Positions 1-11,453 of a DNA stretch of 64,000 nt are shown here, piece by piece (position 1 is the first letter of the stretch; each line of letters begins with the position of its first letter). Source of the stretch: Hyaloperonospora brassicae. Lineage: Eukaryota; Oomycota; Peronosporomycetes; Peronosporales; Peronosporaceae. The stretch lies in assembly GCA_947650285.1 (NCBI GenBank), contig CANTFL010001296.1, positions 62,001-126,000 on the forward strand. The letters are read 5' to 3'. The translations under genes were made by a program, and so were the position numbers. Below the pieces are notes generated by a model, which saw nothing but the letters and a program-made list of their open reading frames with translations, was not told where the DNA came from and searched no databases.

Positions 1-154
1 AGCCAATGATCGAGCGGGTCGTCGTCGCTTGCATGGAGGCGACGAGCGAACCAAAAAAAAGCAGCGCGTGGTGTAAAAAGCGGTTGGTTTGAGGTGTGGG
101 TGTGTGTGCGTGTGGGTGGTGGGTTTTTTGTGTCTCGTGCGTGTTTGGGCGTGT

Positions 155-330
155 TTGGGTGTGTGTGTGTGTGTGTCTGTGGGTTTCGCTTGCGAGCGAT
201 ACAGCTTGTGGTAATTGTTATCCCACGTGTGGATGGATCGATGGGTTTTATCCACGTGTGCATCTCGTTTTGGGGTTTACAGTGTTTGTTTGTTTGTTTG
301 TTTGTTTGTTTGTTTGTTTGTTTGTTTGAT
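155..330. repeat. GT-rich and (TTTG)n microsatellites upstream of HMG-CoA lyase
   Basis: A (GT)n run lies near 160-176 and a (TTTG)n run of about eleven units near 284-328. They sit directly upstream of the first exon. They produce spurious Cys/Leu/Phe/Val ORFs in several frames, which I do not treat as coding. Confidence 0.9.
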
Positions 331-388
331 TGTGTTTTTTTGGGCTCGCGTGTTTGTTGAGCCCATTTGTTCCGTGTCGGCTGTGAAT

Positions 389-1826
389 ATGACCGCGTCG
401 CGCGTGGCGTCGAGAGCGATGCGAACTCGAGCGGTGGCGTCGATGGCCTCAGCCGCCGCGACGCGCTGTACAGCGACGTACCCGCGTTCGGTAAAGATTG
501 TGGAGGTGGGGCCGCGCGACGGACTGCAGAACGAGCAGACGCGCGTGTCGACAGCGGATAAGGTGCAGTTCATTCAATTGCTGTCGCAGACGGGACTGCG
601 TGCGATCGAAGCGACGTCGTTCGTGTCGCCCAAGTGGGTTCCTCAGGTACCACTGCAGAGACGGAGTTGGTGGCGTTCGTACGCCGTGAATTGAGTGGGT
701 GACGGAGCTGTTCACTGACGTGACATGGGCGGCAGATGGCGGACCATAGCGACGTTTTAGCGGCCATTGATCGTCCAGCAGACGTGTCGTACCCCGTGCT
801 GACACCCAATATGCAGGTTCGTAGCGCTTGCGTTTGTTTGTTATTTCGGGGTTGGATCGCGACAGTCTGTACGGAGGTCTCAGTGTCACGGACTTTATAT
901 TGGGTAGGGATTCGACCGAGCTGTCGAGGCAGGTGCGACAGAAGTCGCTATCTTTGGCGCAGCGTCGGAAGCGTTTAGCAAGAAGAACATCAATTGCTCG
1001 ATCGACGAAAGCCTGGCGCGGTTTCGTCCAGTCTGCGAGAAAGCTGGTCGTCTCGGCATTCGCGTCCGTGGGTAATGAATGGGCTTTTGAGCGAGCAAGA
1101 CCGCTGTTTGTTACTGCTGTTGTTACGACGCATGGCTCTTTGATGGTGGTCAGGTATGTCTCGTGCGTGCTGGGATGTCCGTACCAAGGAAGCGTCGAAC
1201 CAGATGCAGTTGCGGCAATTGCTCGGGAGATGCTTGCAATGGGCTGCTACGAAGTGTCACTGGGAGATACGATTGGTGTGGGCAACCCTGGTAAGGCCCG
1301 ACCAGCGGTTTCGAGACTGCTTTCTTCATTGATGGCCACCTAACTATGGTTCATCTCGTTCCTCATGCTTGGTAAGCCTCGACGCTGGCCATGCTGCACG
1401 TCGTGAAACAAGTGGCCCCAGTCGAGCAACTTGCTGTGCACTTTCACGATACGTACGGGCAAGCGCTGTCCAACATCCTCATTGCACTGCAGGTACGAAC
1501 GACGAACAAGTCTCTCGAGCGCTGCTTGAGCTCTGCTTGGTCGAAAAAACTCAGCTCACGCGCTCTCGTGCTGTCGTCTACAGGAGGGCATTGCGGTCGT
1601 GGACAGCTCTGTCGCCGGCCTTGGCGGATGTCCGTACGCAAGCGGAGCGTCTGGCAATGTCGCGACAGAGGATGTGCTGTACATGGTGCACGGCCTCGGC
1701 ATTCACACGGGCGTGGATCTGGACAAAGTGATGGCTGCAGGCGCGTTTATCACCAACGTGCTCGGTCGTCCGACCCAGTCGAAAGTCGCGCGCGCGTTCG
1801 CACCGACCGAAATCAGTCGGCTCTAA
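389..1826 (+). CDS. HMGCL: Hydroxymethylglutaryl-CoA lyase, 6 exons
   Basis: Cleaves HMG-CoA to acetoacetate and acetyl-CoA (leucine degradation, ketogenesis). Proposed exons: 389-646, 736-816, 908-1071, 1154-1290, 1377-1492, 1584-1826; all introns are GT-AG and 82-91 bp. They join in frame to 332 aa, close to the family length. Seen: an Arg/Ala/Ser-rich presequence lacking acidic residues (residues 1-33, mitochondrial type), the GPRDGLQNE motif at 41-49 with the catalytic Arg-Asp pair, the metal-binding VHFHDTYGQ motif, and [13 protein letters not shown] with the catalytic Cys. The ATG at 389 is chosen because it begins the presequence; the frame upstream is repeat-derived. The last three residues are SRL, a peroxisomal PTS1-type signal, so dual targeting is possible. 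Exon joins are by eye; the exon 4/5 junction is the least certain. Confidence 0.93.
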
Positions 1827-2064
1827 GAGTCGGACGCTAGCGGACGTCGTCGGTCATAAGTCGGTTTGCAACAGGATAACGCGATGCAGTCGTCGTCGGA
1901 CGGTCTTTTCGTTTTCTTCCAATCAGATCTCGTCTTTGGGGTATACGTACCCCGCACGCACTTCAGTTCATCCACCGCAGTCGTACACTGCGTCGCTGCA
2001 TTTGTCCGACCAGCCACAAAATTGACAGGGGGTGTGTGTGTGTGGGAGTGGCGGCAGCACAGCC

Positions 2065-3231
2065 ATGGGCAGCTTCCTCACGAAGCACAGGCCGCACTCG
2101 TCCTCTACTGCATCTGCATATGCTGCTGGGGATACCCGCACGGGTCCGAGTGGTGTAGTACGTGGACAGATCACGTCCAAAGACAAGGCCGTGCTCGACC
2201 TCAAGAACGCCCGCGACCGACTCAGACGGTATCAGACGCGACTCGACATTGAAGCAAAGCAGTTGCACGACAGTGCAAAGAAGCTACTACAGTGTGGCAA
2301 ACGAGTGCGATCGAGTTCGACTGACTGATTGAGTGGATGAGGTGGGGTGGGGAGGGGCTCGAAAAAGCTGATGGTGGATCCTGTGACTGTTTGTTTGCTT
2401 TGTTTGCTTTGTTTAATTTGCATGGATGGATACAGGACCGTGCAAAGCTCGCGTTGAAGCTGAAGAAGTACAAGGAGCAGCAGATGCAGCAGGCGGACGG
2501 GCACCTGATGCAGGTGCTGGGAATGCTGGACACAGTCGAGTGGGAGACCCGACAGCTGCAGGTGTTTGAAGGGCTCAAGGCGGGCAACTCGATTCTGAAC
2601 GCTATCCACAAGGTCCGTCGTGTCTGTTTGTGCTGTTGGTTGTGCACGTCAATCGATAGCACTGACGAAGATGACGCTCTGTGTTGTGGTCGGCCTTGTC
2701 GTTGCTGTGCTTTTGTCTTTTTTTGGTGAGCAGGAGATGACAGTCGAGGCACTGGAAGAGCTGATGCTTGAGACGGAGGAAGCACAGGCAATGGCAACTG
2801 TACGGTCCAGTACCGCATCGTTAGTGCCGTATGGACAGTCATGCCAGTGCGGCTCACGACTTTATGACGTGGTGCTTTTGATTGCAACAGGAGATCAGCC
2901 GGATCATTGGTGGCAACTTGACGCTTGAAGACGAGGACGCTGTGCTCAGTGAACTCGCCGAGATTGAAAAAATGGCGGCAGATACTCTCGCTCTTGCGAT
3001 ACCGGAGGCTCCTCTTGCCACGGTGCTCGAGGCAGGTACGCTGGCAGCCATCGCTTGCTCGTCGTCTGTACAAATGTTGTGTAGCACATTGCTGAAAGGA
3101 ACTGACGGGGCCGCGGATGTCGTTTGTTTTTCACAGCACCGCCATCACCATCATCAGCTGAACAAAGTACAACGCACATCAGTCGCGCCCCTGCGATACA
3201 CAAGAAGGAATCCGTGGCAATGTTAGGGTGA
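2065..3231 (+). CDS. CHMP6: ESCRT-III subunit Vps20/CHMP6, 5 exons
   Basis: Charged multivesicular body protein; in the known pathway Vps20 links ESCRT-II to Snf7 polymerisation on endosomes. Proposed exons: 2065-2304, 2436-2612, 2734-2799, 2891-3035, 3137-3231, giving about 240 aa. Seen: N-terminal MGSF (Gly2 is a likely myristoylation site, as in CHMP6), a basic Arg/Lys-rich first helix (TSKDKAVLDLKNARDRLRRY), a second helix RAKLALKLKKYKEQQ, the MTVEALEELMLETEEAQ segment and the acidic LTLEDEDAVLSELAEIE segment typical of the family. The first donor (GTGCGA) is weak and was chosen because it restores family alignment across the junction. The last exon, encoding a Pro/Ser-rich tail, is the least certain. 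It starts about 240 bp after the HMG-CoA lyase stop on the same strand. Confidence 0.88.
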
Positions 3232-3716
3232 CGCTGTCAAAGGCCCGGCAGTCCGTCCGTCTGTCAGTCAAGTCTGTCACGGGATCGTAGTGTAGACGAC
3301 CTCAATCTCAGCTTGTCCCGCAATGACATCGACTCCTGCCGCACTTAAGCACGTATCGTGTACGTGTATACCACCAAAAATAGTGTGGCGCGCTCTGCCG
3401 CACAGTTCCAGCTGTCTCGTGTGGGACACACGAAGTAGCAACAAACGCATCACCGGCGGCACCCCACGAGCGATTCGAGTGTCGACCGTTTCGCTTTTGT
3501 GATTTTCGCGCCCGCTTTTCCGCCCCACACTCGTTCAGTGGGAGTGTATACGTATATGTGTATCTGTGTGTGCGTTTTTATTTCGCGACTCAATCGACTT
3601 GCAGCAAAAAAGAAAAAGAAGAAAAAAAGAAAAAAAGACAAAGAAGAAAAAAAGAAGACGAAGACGACCACAAAAGGTGTACCCATTTCCAGACTGCTAC
3701 TGCTACTGCTACTGCA
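3232..3716. other. Intergenic region with long A/G-rich tract
   Basis: This 485-bp spacer between CHMP6 and the CNNM-type gene holds an A-rich purine tract at about 3605-3667 followed by a short (CTGCTA)n run, ending just before the CNNM ATG. The tract translates as Lys/Glu/Arg in all frames and would extend the CNNM frame upstream to 3558. I treat it as 5' untranslated because the family starts at the first membrane segment. Confidence 0.6.
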
Positions 3717-5189
3717 ATGTCTGCTACCGACACGTGTGTGTTTTTCTCGCCCTGGTGCGACCCCGCGTCGTTTTACCTCTACTTGGCCGTCTCGATGGTT
3801 CTCATTTGCGTGGCGGGTATGATGGCTGGCTTGACGATGGGCCTCTTGTCGCTCGACATGCTCAACATGCGGATCCTCGAGCTGGAGGGCTCGGACGAGG
3901 AGAAGACGTACGCGAAACAAGTGCTGCCCGTGCTCACGAAGCACCACTTTTTGCTCGTGACGCTCTTGATCGTGAACGCCAGTGCAAACGAAGCCCTGCC
4001 CATCTTCCTCAACAAGCTCGTGCCGGAGGCCATGTCCATTGTGCTCTCTGTGACGTGTGTGCTGTTTTTCGGCGAGATCATTCCCTCGGCGGTGTTTACG
4101 GGCCCGAGTCAATTGAAAATCGCCGCGCTGTTGTGTCCCTGTGTGCGGGTGTTGATGGCCATTACGTGCCCCATTTCGTATCCCGTTAGTCGCGTGCTCG
4201 ACCTGTGGCTCGGAGACGACCATGATCCCGCTCAGTACAAACGCAAGGAGATCAAGGCCCTCGTGACGCTCCAGCGGGAAAACAACGTGGCCCGACGGAA
4301 CTTGATTGACCACATGCGTCAATCGCAGCAGCTCGACGACCCATCGACGCACGCGCGCACACTGACGACCATGTCGGCCATTCGTGACAAACAGCCGTTG
4401 CTGAATCCGCACGCGCTGTACGAGAACTCGGCCCAAGGCACAAGTCTGCACGTGGATGAAGTTACGATCATTCATGGCGCGCTGGACTTGGCTTCCAAGA
4501 CCGTCACGGAAGTGATGATTCCGATGCAAGACGTGTACATGCTGGAGCTGGATACGGAACTTGGCCCGGACATGTTGGCGAGCGTGCTGGCTTCTGGACA
4601 CAGCCGCATTCCAGTGTACGAGAAGCACAAGTCGAACATTGTGGGCCTGCTGCTTGTGAAGAAGTTGATTGTGCTGGATCCGGACGACCGTCGCCCGATT
4701 CGGGACTTGATACTTCGTAAGCCCATTCTGGTGGGCCCGAAAGAATCGTGCTATTCGATTTTGAACGAGTTCCAAAAGGGGCGTTCACATATCGCACTGG
4801 TCACGAAGGACGTTGACGTTGTACTGAAGTGTTGGTGCTCGGACCAAGAAATCCCAGCCACCGTCGTGTTTGAAGGCATTGTGACGATCGAAGATGTGAT
4901 TGAAGAGCTCATCCAGGAAGAAATCGAGGACGAGAGCGACGTCTTTGTGCATGGCATTGTGGATTACTGGCAGACACGTTACCGTAGGATTGTCAAGGGC
5001 ACGGGAACGACGTTTGTGAAAAAGCGCCTTCGCCTTCTGGCAGACCGTGCTCGTCGACGTGTGCGAAGCCGTCGCTCGAAACAGGCGGCGGAGTCTGCCA
5101 CTGCTAGCTCTATGAGGTCTGCAGGCTTGCCTCACGTGGCTGCTCCTACCATCATAGAGGTGGTCACCGAGGAGACACCGCTTCTATAG
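3717..5189 (+). CDS. CNNM/Mam3-family membrane protein (DUF21 plus CBS pair)
   Basis: Single-exon, 490 aa. N-terminal DUF21 (CNNM transmembrane) domain with hydrophobic segments at roughly residues 19-45, 76-100, 104-128 and 133-160. The family hallmark GEIIPSAVFTGPSQL follows the third segment. The cytoplasmic half has a CBS (Bateman) pair at roughly 245-425, recognisable from VTEVMIPMQDVYML, GHSRIPVYE and EGIVTIEDVIEELIQEEIEDESD. Family members affect Mg2+ or other divalent-metal homeostasis; transport versus sensing cannot be told from sequence. The tail is basic (RARRRVRSRRSK), then acidic/hydrophobic. Start chosen at 3717 because the in-frame upstream sequence is a low-complexity Lys/Glu tract from the A-rich 5' region. 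No breaks seen. Confidence 0.9.
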   Translation: MSATDTCVFFSPWCDPASFYLYLAVSMVLICVAGMMAGLTMGLLSLDMLNMRILELEGSDEEKTYAKQVLPVLTKHHFLLVTLLIVNASANEALPIFLNKLVPEAMSIVLSVTCVLFFGEIIPSAVFTGPSQLKIAALLCPCVRVLMAITCPISYPVSRVLDLWLGDDHDPAQYKRKEIKALVTLQRENNVARRNLIDHMRQSQQLDDPSTHARTLTTMSAIRDKQPLLNPHALYENSAQGTSLHVDEVTIIHGALDLASKTVTEVMIPMQDVYMLELDTELGPDMLASVLASGHSRIPVYEKHKSNIVGLLLVKKLIVLDPDDRRPIRDLILRKPILVGPKESCYSILNEFQKGRSHIALVTKDVDVVLKCWCSDQEIPATVVFEGIVTIEDVIEELIQEEIEDESDVFVHGIVDYWQTRYRRIVKGTGTTFVKKRLRLLADRARRRVRSRRSKQAAESATASSMRSAGLPHVAAPTIIEVVTEETPLL

Positions 5190-6723
5190 AGGGGAGAGGG
5201 ACGATGTAAGGCTAAATTGGCTGCAACAAGGCATGTACGCGTGATGTACGAACACGAAATCGTCTTTAAGCCGTCCATAGTTGCGTTCCATCAAGCTTAA
5301 TCTGCGTGATGGAGTTGCGAAGGCCAACGCACGGAATGCAGAATCCTGTGTAAATACAGATAGACGTGCATCTGAGACCCTTTTGCCGTGTCCGTGCTCG
5401 ATCGTTTCTCGTATGTGTTCGAGCCCTTCGTTTATACGACAAGAGGCTATCCTATCATCGGTCGTTCTGCATAGTACCGCCTTTCATAGCTCTTCTCAGC
5501 ATTGACGCGCTCGTTCATGAAGAGCTCTTTCTGCGCCCCTAATTGTAGCTGAGTCTACAGCTAAACAGAAAACAATCAGTCAGTCGTACGACTCTCTTTT
5601 GTGGCCCGAAAACAACAAAACATACGTCATCCTAAAGCGACAAAGCCGTTTGTTGAGATCCGTACAAATGGTGCGCTATAGCTCATGAAAAAGTCGCTCA
5701 TCACTCCGAGATTGGTCGTTGTCACGATTGATACGCGAAGAGATGTGGTGCAACGCATCATGTGTAACTATTTCTTCACGGCACAACTATCGATGCGCTT
5801 CCGATCAGCTTCGTTGATCATAAGACCGGTACGAGCGAATGGCGAGGAGGTCGTCAATCAAAGACGATTCTTAGCTTGTGCTTGCTTGGTCGACATTTCG
5901 GTTCTTAGGAGTTCTTTGGAGCCAAGTTCTTGCGCTTTTGCATGTATTTGCTCGGACACGGCTTTACCAGCAACTGCTCTTCTGCAATAGAATGTCGCAC
6001 CCAACGCTTGCTTGCTGTCAAAAACAACTTAGCGTGGGCATGACAACATAGATGACACCAAGCGCAAGTTGGCTGCGTAATGACAGCCCTGTTTCAAGTA
6101 GCAGTGCCAACGCAGCCTCTGGTCCCACGTCGTATGCAATGACACCTTCGCCTACCAAGTGTAGCTAGTCCTTCCTGACTGTCACAAATTGATATCTGCA
6201 TCAGCTTTCACGCTCCCTGCTTTTCAGTCATTACTTTCCTTCTACCAGCAGCGCCAAGAAGGAAAGCTATGCTCGTAAATGTTTCACGCAAGCATCTCGT
6301 AGTGTATCTGACCCGTCCCTCTCGTCGTCCGCTTTGCCAGCGCTGTCATCTTCACAGCAGTCACGACCCCCACCGCTTGTTTCCACTTCTACAATGGTGG
6401 GATCCAGTGTCAACCTTATTCGCGACCACACTCGTGGTCATCTTTTGTTATCTCGACTATCAGTCAACACAGTCTCGGATGTTATCGCGGTCGACGGCAT
6501 GCGTTGTCGACACGCATTGTCCCAGGTGACATTTCACGCGTGTCAAGCCTATTCAGGCTCCTGCAGGGGTAACGTACCTTGTCGTTGGTCTAGCAACGTC
6601 CGGGTCTATTTCCCGTTTTGTTCCAGGTGTCCCTGTATTGTTGAAGTGGTACGGATCCTTTGTCAGGCTACACTCCGATTTTTGACCGATTCAATGAATT
6701 GAGTCTGGATACGTACATCACAC
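5190..6723. other. Intergenic, no recognisable gene
   Basis: I see only short shadow-like ORFs on both strands (the longest about 120 aa at 6334-6702), with no recognisable domain, codon regularity or exon structure. Confidence 0.55.
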
Positions 6724-7192
6724 AACAATCCGATCTAACAGCACCGCACAGCAATACTGAAAGACCGCTATCAGGAGGATCGGGAAATGGCCGACCACGT
6801 CTGGAAGAGAATGTGGCACATTCTTGCGACGATGTGTCTTACAAGGCTGTGGACCGACCGCAATGAAGCCGTCTACAGCACAGTCGTGTCCGACCTCCCC
6901 GGAACCACGCAGAGCTTTTGGACTGCATGCGTCTGCCAACTTCGCGCGATTGCGACCAGAGAGCACAGAAAAGAGGCTTCAGCCATCATGGGCGCCGTGC
7001 TATTATCCAGCATCGAGTTGCTCGAACGAGCACCTGACGGGCCTCCAGGCACGTCAAGGGCTAGCCAAAGCCACCCTTTGGACAAACCGGGGCTGGCCGT
7101 TTGGCTCCGCATTTACCAGAGATCTTGTACATAGCTAAACCCATGTTAATAGACCATCTGATCACAAAAAAAAAAAAAAACAATCCGATCTA
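6724..7192 (+). mobile_element. 5'-truncated L1-like LINE with poly(A) and TSD
   Basis: The 14-base direct repeat AACAATCCGATCTA occurs at 6724-6737 and 7179-7192. It brackets a segment ending in an uninterrupted A run of about 15 bases (7166-7180), the signature of target-primed reverse transcription. The enclosed open frame (from before 6787 to 7134) is homologous to the C-terminus of the longer LINE at 11469-12618: shared features include the MW/LW..R...V/A..H helical stretch and the terminal (I/T)YQRSCT. Only the last ~120 codons and a 3' UTR were inserted, so it is a dead-on-arrival copy. Confidence 0.88.
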
Positions 7193-8681
7193 CTGTAACC
7201 TCCGCGAGCTTACTGAACGCCCGTCCTCTGTACCACGAGTTGTCGGAAGGATCTCTGTGGATGTGTAAACACTTGTCGTCTTCTCGTCTACCACTTGTGC
7301 GTGATATAAGGCCAAGAAGTAGTGCGCAGTCACAAGCTCGACGTACGTCACTCACCGATCCAAAAGTGGCACTACTTGGTCATGCGATAACTCTGCTTGT
7401 GCTGTGGAAGAACGAACGATTGCGAATACATGATTCACCGAGTGGCCAGTCCTAGCAGAGACGTGCGCGTTCTTGGAGGACACCAATGCTCTCGCGCGGC
7501 GAAGTTCGTTGCCAGTTTCGAGTATCGTAGCTCTTTTGACCAGGCAACATGTGACGGTGCTCTTTTTTTATCGTGGCTGCTGTGTTTTCTATTTGTTTAC
7601 TGATGCGTCAGTACTTCATGGCAGTCGCACACGACTCTGGGATCACGTTTGCTTTCTGTAACCCTTTCATGCTTCAACCGTTTGCAATGTTCGTACCAAG
7701 TCCGACGTTATTCTGACAGCGCAATGCCTGAAAACAAGTCTGATACATCAGCGGCAGTAGCCTCAATGGAATAGCTACCGTGTAGTTTGGACCCTTTCTG
7801 AAGAAGGGAGCTGTTGTTCGGCTAGGGCGAGTTGCCTGTTTACTCAACGACACACACGTACTTGCAGTGCTTTTCGTTGCTGAGAAGTATGAACGGATAG
7901 CGATTGATTGGCAGCCTTTCAGTGTGTCGGATGTGTCGTCAAGGACGATGCAGCATTTCACCCGTATAAGGAATTTGCGAGATGGAGCCTGTAAATGGCA
8001 CTTGTGTGTCACGACGACACTTACCGTTTCATCCAATTTGTTGCTCCAAAGAATGTGCCTAGACAATACTGTGGAAGGTGAGCCCCTTCTACTACAGTAT
8101 GCGGTCGTGAGGCAAAGGTGCAGCGTGTGCTGTACAAACGGACAGCAGCTGTTTAAGACGCCCCGTATCGATCCTGACACTTTCTGTGTTGATAAAACAA
8201 TGAGCTCGACACGATGCGACACTGTCAACTTGCCAGCTCAAATCCTTTCCCACTGACCGGTCTGGCTGCTTAATGAAAGCGTTCGTAGCCACTGTGGAAT
8301 CCTGTCGTTATCATCTTGTCTACGTATCCCGGAAGTAGCGTGTCACTCCAGGCAAGCACGGGAACAGAGTGTTTGTAGTTGAGAAGCGTTGTGCTAGTAG
8401 CAATGGTCTGCAGTGCCGCAAGTCAACTTGCAGTCTGATGAGGTGGCTGGTGCCAAACTACAATGCAATGGATTCTACTCAGCAAGATACCGGCGATGCT
8501 GTCGCGTCAGTCATACGAGCGAGTGGTCGTCGAAAAGGATGCAGCTGACATCAGTCTATTGCGTTCCTATCGGCTGTGCTCAAAGCGTTGACTCGCTGGT
8601 AGTACAATGGCTGCAGCACAAACACCACCAAGTTTGGAAATAAAAAGATTGCACCTGTAACGACCCGAAGCTCAAGTAGAG
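7193..8681. other. Intergenic, no recognisable gene
   Basis: Scattered short ORFs on both strands (for example a 184-aa minus-strand frame at 7674-8228) show no motif I recognise. Nothing supports a gene or a repeat family here. Confidence 0.5.
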
Positions 8682-10728
8682 CCACGACATCAGCAACGAA
8701 AGTGTTGTTGCATGCATCAACAGGTCGATGGCATCATACATACTGGCACTGTGGTCTGTCGAGTTTGCATTGCTGCCTTTTACGATATCAGGAGTTCAGC
8801 TTTAAAGGTATCGCCACGAACGCCATGTCGTACTACAAAGCTGTTGGGTGGGGATTGGTAGTGTGAGCTTCGCTATGCTCTTGGAGTGCCTGAATGGTAC
8901 CCGCCATCGGCTCTACAGCAGTAAGTAGCCGGTGTCGCGCAAAGGACGTGGTGCATACTGGTACGTATGTGTTCAACATGCTAAACTTGAGAGCGACACG
9001 AGAGCGACACAGGAGCCACAATCGCACGCTACAAACCCAACGTCTCTGGTCAGTGTAGCTTGACTCGAGCTGATCTCGCAGCAACTGTTGCACTCTAGGC
9101 CGTACTAAATCGAAACATGAGCATCGAGACCTGCTTTATACGAAGCAATGACTTATGCACCGCCGTTCAGTAGACAGATGTGGTCGTAGCGCGGTGGCCA
9201 TGACGCTTTGCCGACACATGCTCTCGATGCACAAAGTAATCAGAGCTTGCACAGCATCTCCAATGCCCTGAACAAAACACAGATGTGTTTGCGGTCGAAT
9301 ACCATCAAGTATGAATCACCTGCCGCAACGTAAGCACAAAAGAATGGATACCTGTATTCGAGCACATGTTCGCATGGCGATTGGCCATGATAGTATATAG
9401 GTCGATGATACATGTACACAATCGATCCGAGGCCGACACGAACCAACTGCATTGGTAAGCGATAGTGAGCAAGGACACACTCTTGCGTCTGCCAATTTGG
9501 CGCTGTCTTCCATGTACACCGCCAAGGTGTAGCCAACGAAGAATCGCTGGTTCACAACGGCAACATAGTCAAGACATAGAGCACTCCTTTGTCGGTCCAT
9601 GGTAGAGTGTCGAAGTACTTGACGGTCCATTCATGCCTACAGCACAGTGCGCAGCGGAAATTAGCCGTTGCTGTGTGCTATGACTTGTGATGTTTACTTA
9701 GTCGCAACGTGAGCACGAAACTTGTTAGCGATGATACTGGTAGGATGTGGAAGCGATCGTTCATACGTGCTGGAGCTGCTCGAGTGCTCTTCCTGTCGTT
9801 GCGGGTGTCTGTTAGTTGGAAACCACCAGTTCGGCGTGATCAACACTTGTCCAATTACTGTCACAGGCTCTAAATGTTAGGTGACTGAGACGCTATGACT
9901 CTTGAAAGCAACTGATCGCTGTTCATAGTCGCTGCAGTATTGGAAGAGGTGAGCGCTACGCGTGGTGCTCGACGTGCTCCTAGCTAAGTGCAAAATGAGT
10001 AATGCTACGTGTTGTCGACATATGAGTGAAGCTGAGCGCTTATTCTTGACCTACACAAGCTGGGCCTGGCATGCCACGCGTAACAGGCAGGCGGGCAGTG
10101 TACATGACGTCACTAGAGTCATCACCATCAATCGTGCAAAGATCAAACGGCTGTGCACAGATTGAGCCGCTCGATTTGCCAGTTGCTCAGTGTTCCACAC
10201 GTTGAGATGTCGACGGCCGTCCAGTGGTGTCCGTTGAGCCGTCGGACCTAACGCGTCTTGTTAAGTCGAGCGATCACGCCACATTGTCATTATCGGTATA
10301 AAAGGCGTACTGGGCGATTTCTAGCAACTCGTCCGACAACTCCAGCAAATGTGTGTCGGCGGCAATGTCTCTAACATAACCGACGCGTTAGTCAGTGTAA
10401 GGTGGTCATGTTGCGGCTGTTTGGAGATCGTACAGACCACTTTGACGAGAAGACGCAGAAAGATTTGCACACGCATTACGTCTTGAGACTGTAAAAGTGG
10501 CGACAATCATAACGGGTTCAGACGGAGAACCGATCAAGGCAAAGCTACGAGAAACAACGCGAAAGTCGACAACTTGTTAATGTAACAGCTCAGCTCTCGT
10601 CCGATACTCCTACATTTAGTCGACTGATTCACTCGTTGAGCCCCCACCCCCAGAAACAGCACTCGATAGCTCCTGCCCACGGCCTTTGGGCGAAAGTGCC
10701 ACAGCGTCAGCAAGATGAAGAGCAACGA

Positions 10729-11079
10729 CTAGCGTGTCGCGCAACGACCAGACCCCGAGTTGCAGCAGCTCCTGCAACAGTTGTTCCACCTAGGTGAGTG
10801 TTCGTGGAAGTTGCGTCCACATTCGACTGTTGAGATGCCAAGGGCATCGCCCAATGAGTCAATACAGCCAGGAACCACGTTGCATCTCGGTTTACTGCAA
10901 CGGGTCACGCAACAATCCTTATCCATAGACTGACAGGCAGCGTTCGCCGATTCAATTTCTTGAGGGGTAAGTTGAGGGCAGCCTTCTACGTGATTGCACA
11001 TTTGCGTAATTGCTTGGCCTACATTAGACGTGGTGGAAACGGCAGCGGCGGCGAGGATTAGGACACTGGAGAGGCGCAT
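10729..11079 (-). CDS. Small secreted 14-cysteine protein, copy 1
   Basis: A 116-aa frame starting at the ATG read from 11079. Residues 1 to about 23 (MRLSSVLILAAAAV...) form a signal peptide with an Ala-rich core, so secretion is likely. The mature ~93 residues contain 14 cysteines, including CC pairs, which suggests a disulfide-stabilised extracellular protein. It is not an elicitin (those have six). The frame stays open upstream to 11262, but only the inner Met gives a signal peptide. The copy at 42440-42790 has an identical signal peptide and all 14 cysteines yet differs at 30 mature codons, all replacements. An apoplastic effector or protease-inhibitor-like role is plausible from secretion and diversification alone; no domain is recognised. 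Confidence 0.8.
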   Translation of the reverse strand: MRLSSVLILAAAAVSTTSNVGQAITQMCNHVEGCPQLTPQEIESANAACQSMDKDCCVTRCSKPRCNVVPGCIDSLGDALGISTVECGRNFHEHSPRWNNCCRSCCNSGSGRCATR

Positions 11080-11453
11080 GGTGACGAGAGTTTCGCTTAG
11101 ACGTGAGGTGCTTGACGCAAAAGGAAGAATGAGAAGACACAGGGCCACGCGCGAAGGCCGTAGACCACCACAGTGTGGTGTAAACATCGATTTGATGGAA
11201 TGGCCGAACGGATACTTGTAAAGGGCATACAGTGGATGAGGTAGTCGACATCGCACACGCACACATTCTAGCAGCCCATCATCGACACATTGAGGTCAGT
11301 AGGTTCGAATCAGCTGGCTCTGTGCTGGCTTGCGGCTGTGGTTTCGAGCCAGCTGTCATCGGCGATCTCTACGGCGCGATGTCGCTGAGTGTTTAGCCAC
11401 CGTCGTCGCCTGTGCCACTTTGATCGCCGGTTTTATTCACACACATATGGAGC

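Noticed and set aside
94..360. Cys/Phe/Val-rich ORFs at the left end
   Set aside because: They are translations of GT and TTTG microsatellites.
3558..3716. In-frame 53-codon N-terminal extension of the CNNM-type protein
   Set aside because: Lys/Glu/Arg low complexity from the A-rich 5' region; family proteins begin close to the first membrane segment.
10729..11262. Elicitin or longer 177-aa protein starting at 11262
   Set aside because: 14 cysteines rather than the 6 of elicitins, and the outer Met gives no signal peptide whereas the inner Met does.
11290..11360. GGTTCGAATC box with a 9-bp AGCTGGCTC/GAGCCAGCT hairpin (also in the right arm)
   Set aside because: Looks like a pol III B box, but no A box, acceptor stem or anticodon arm fits; kept only as a hairpin.
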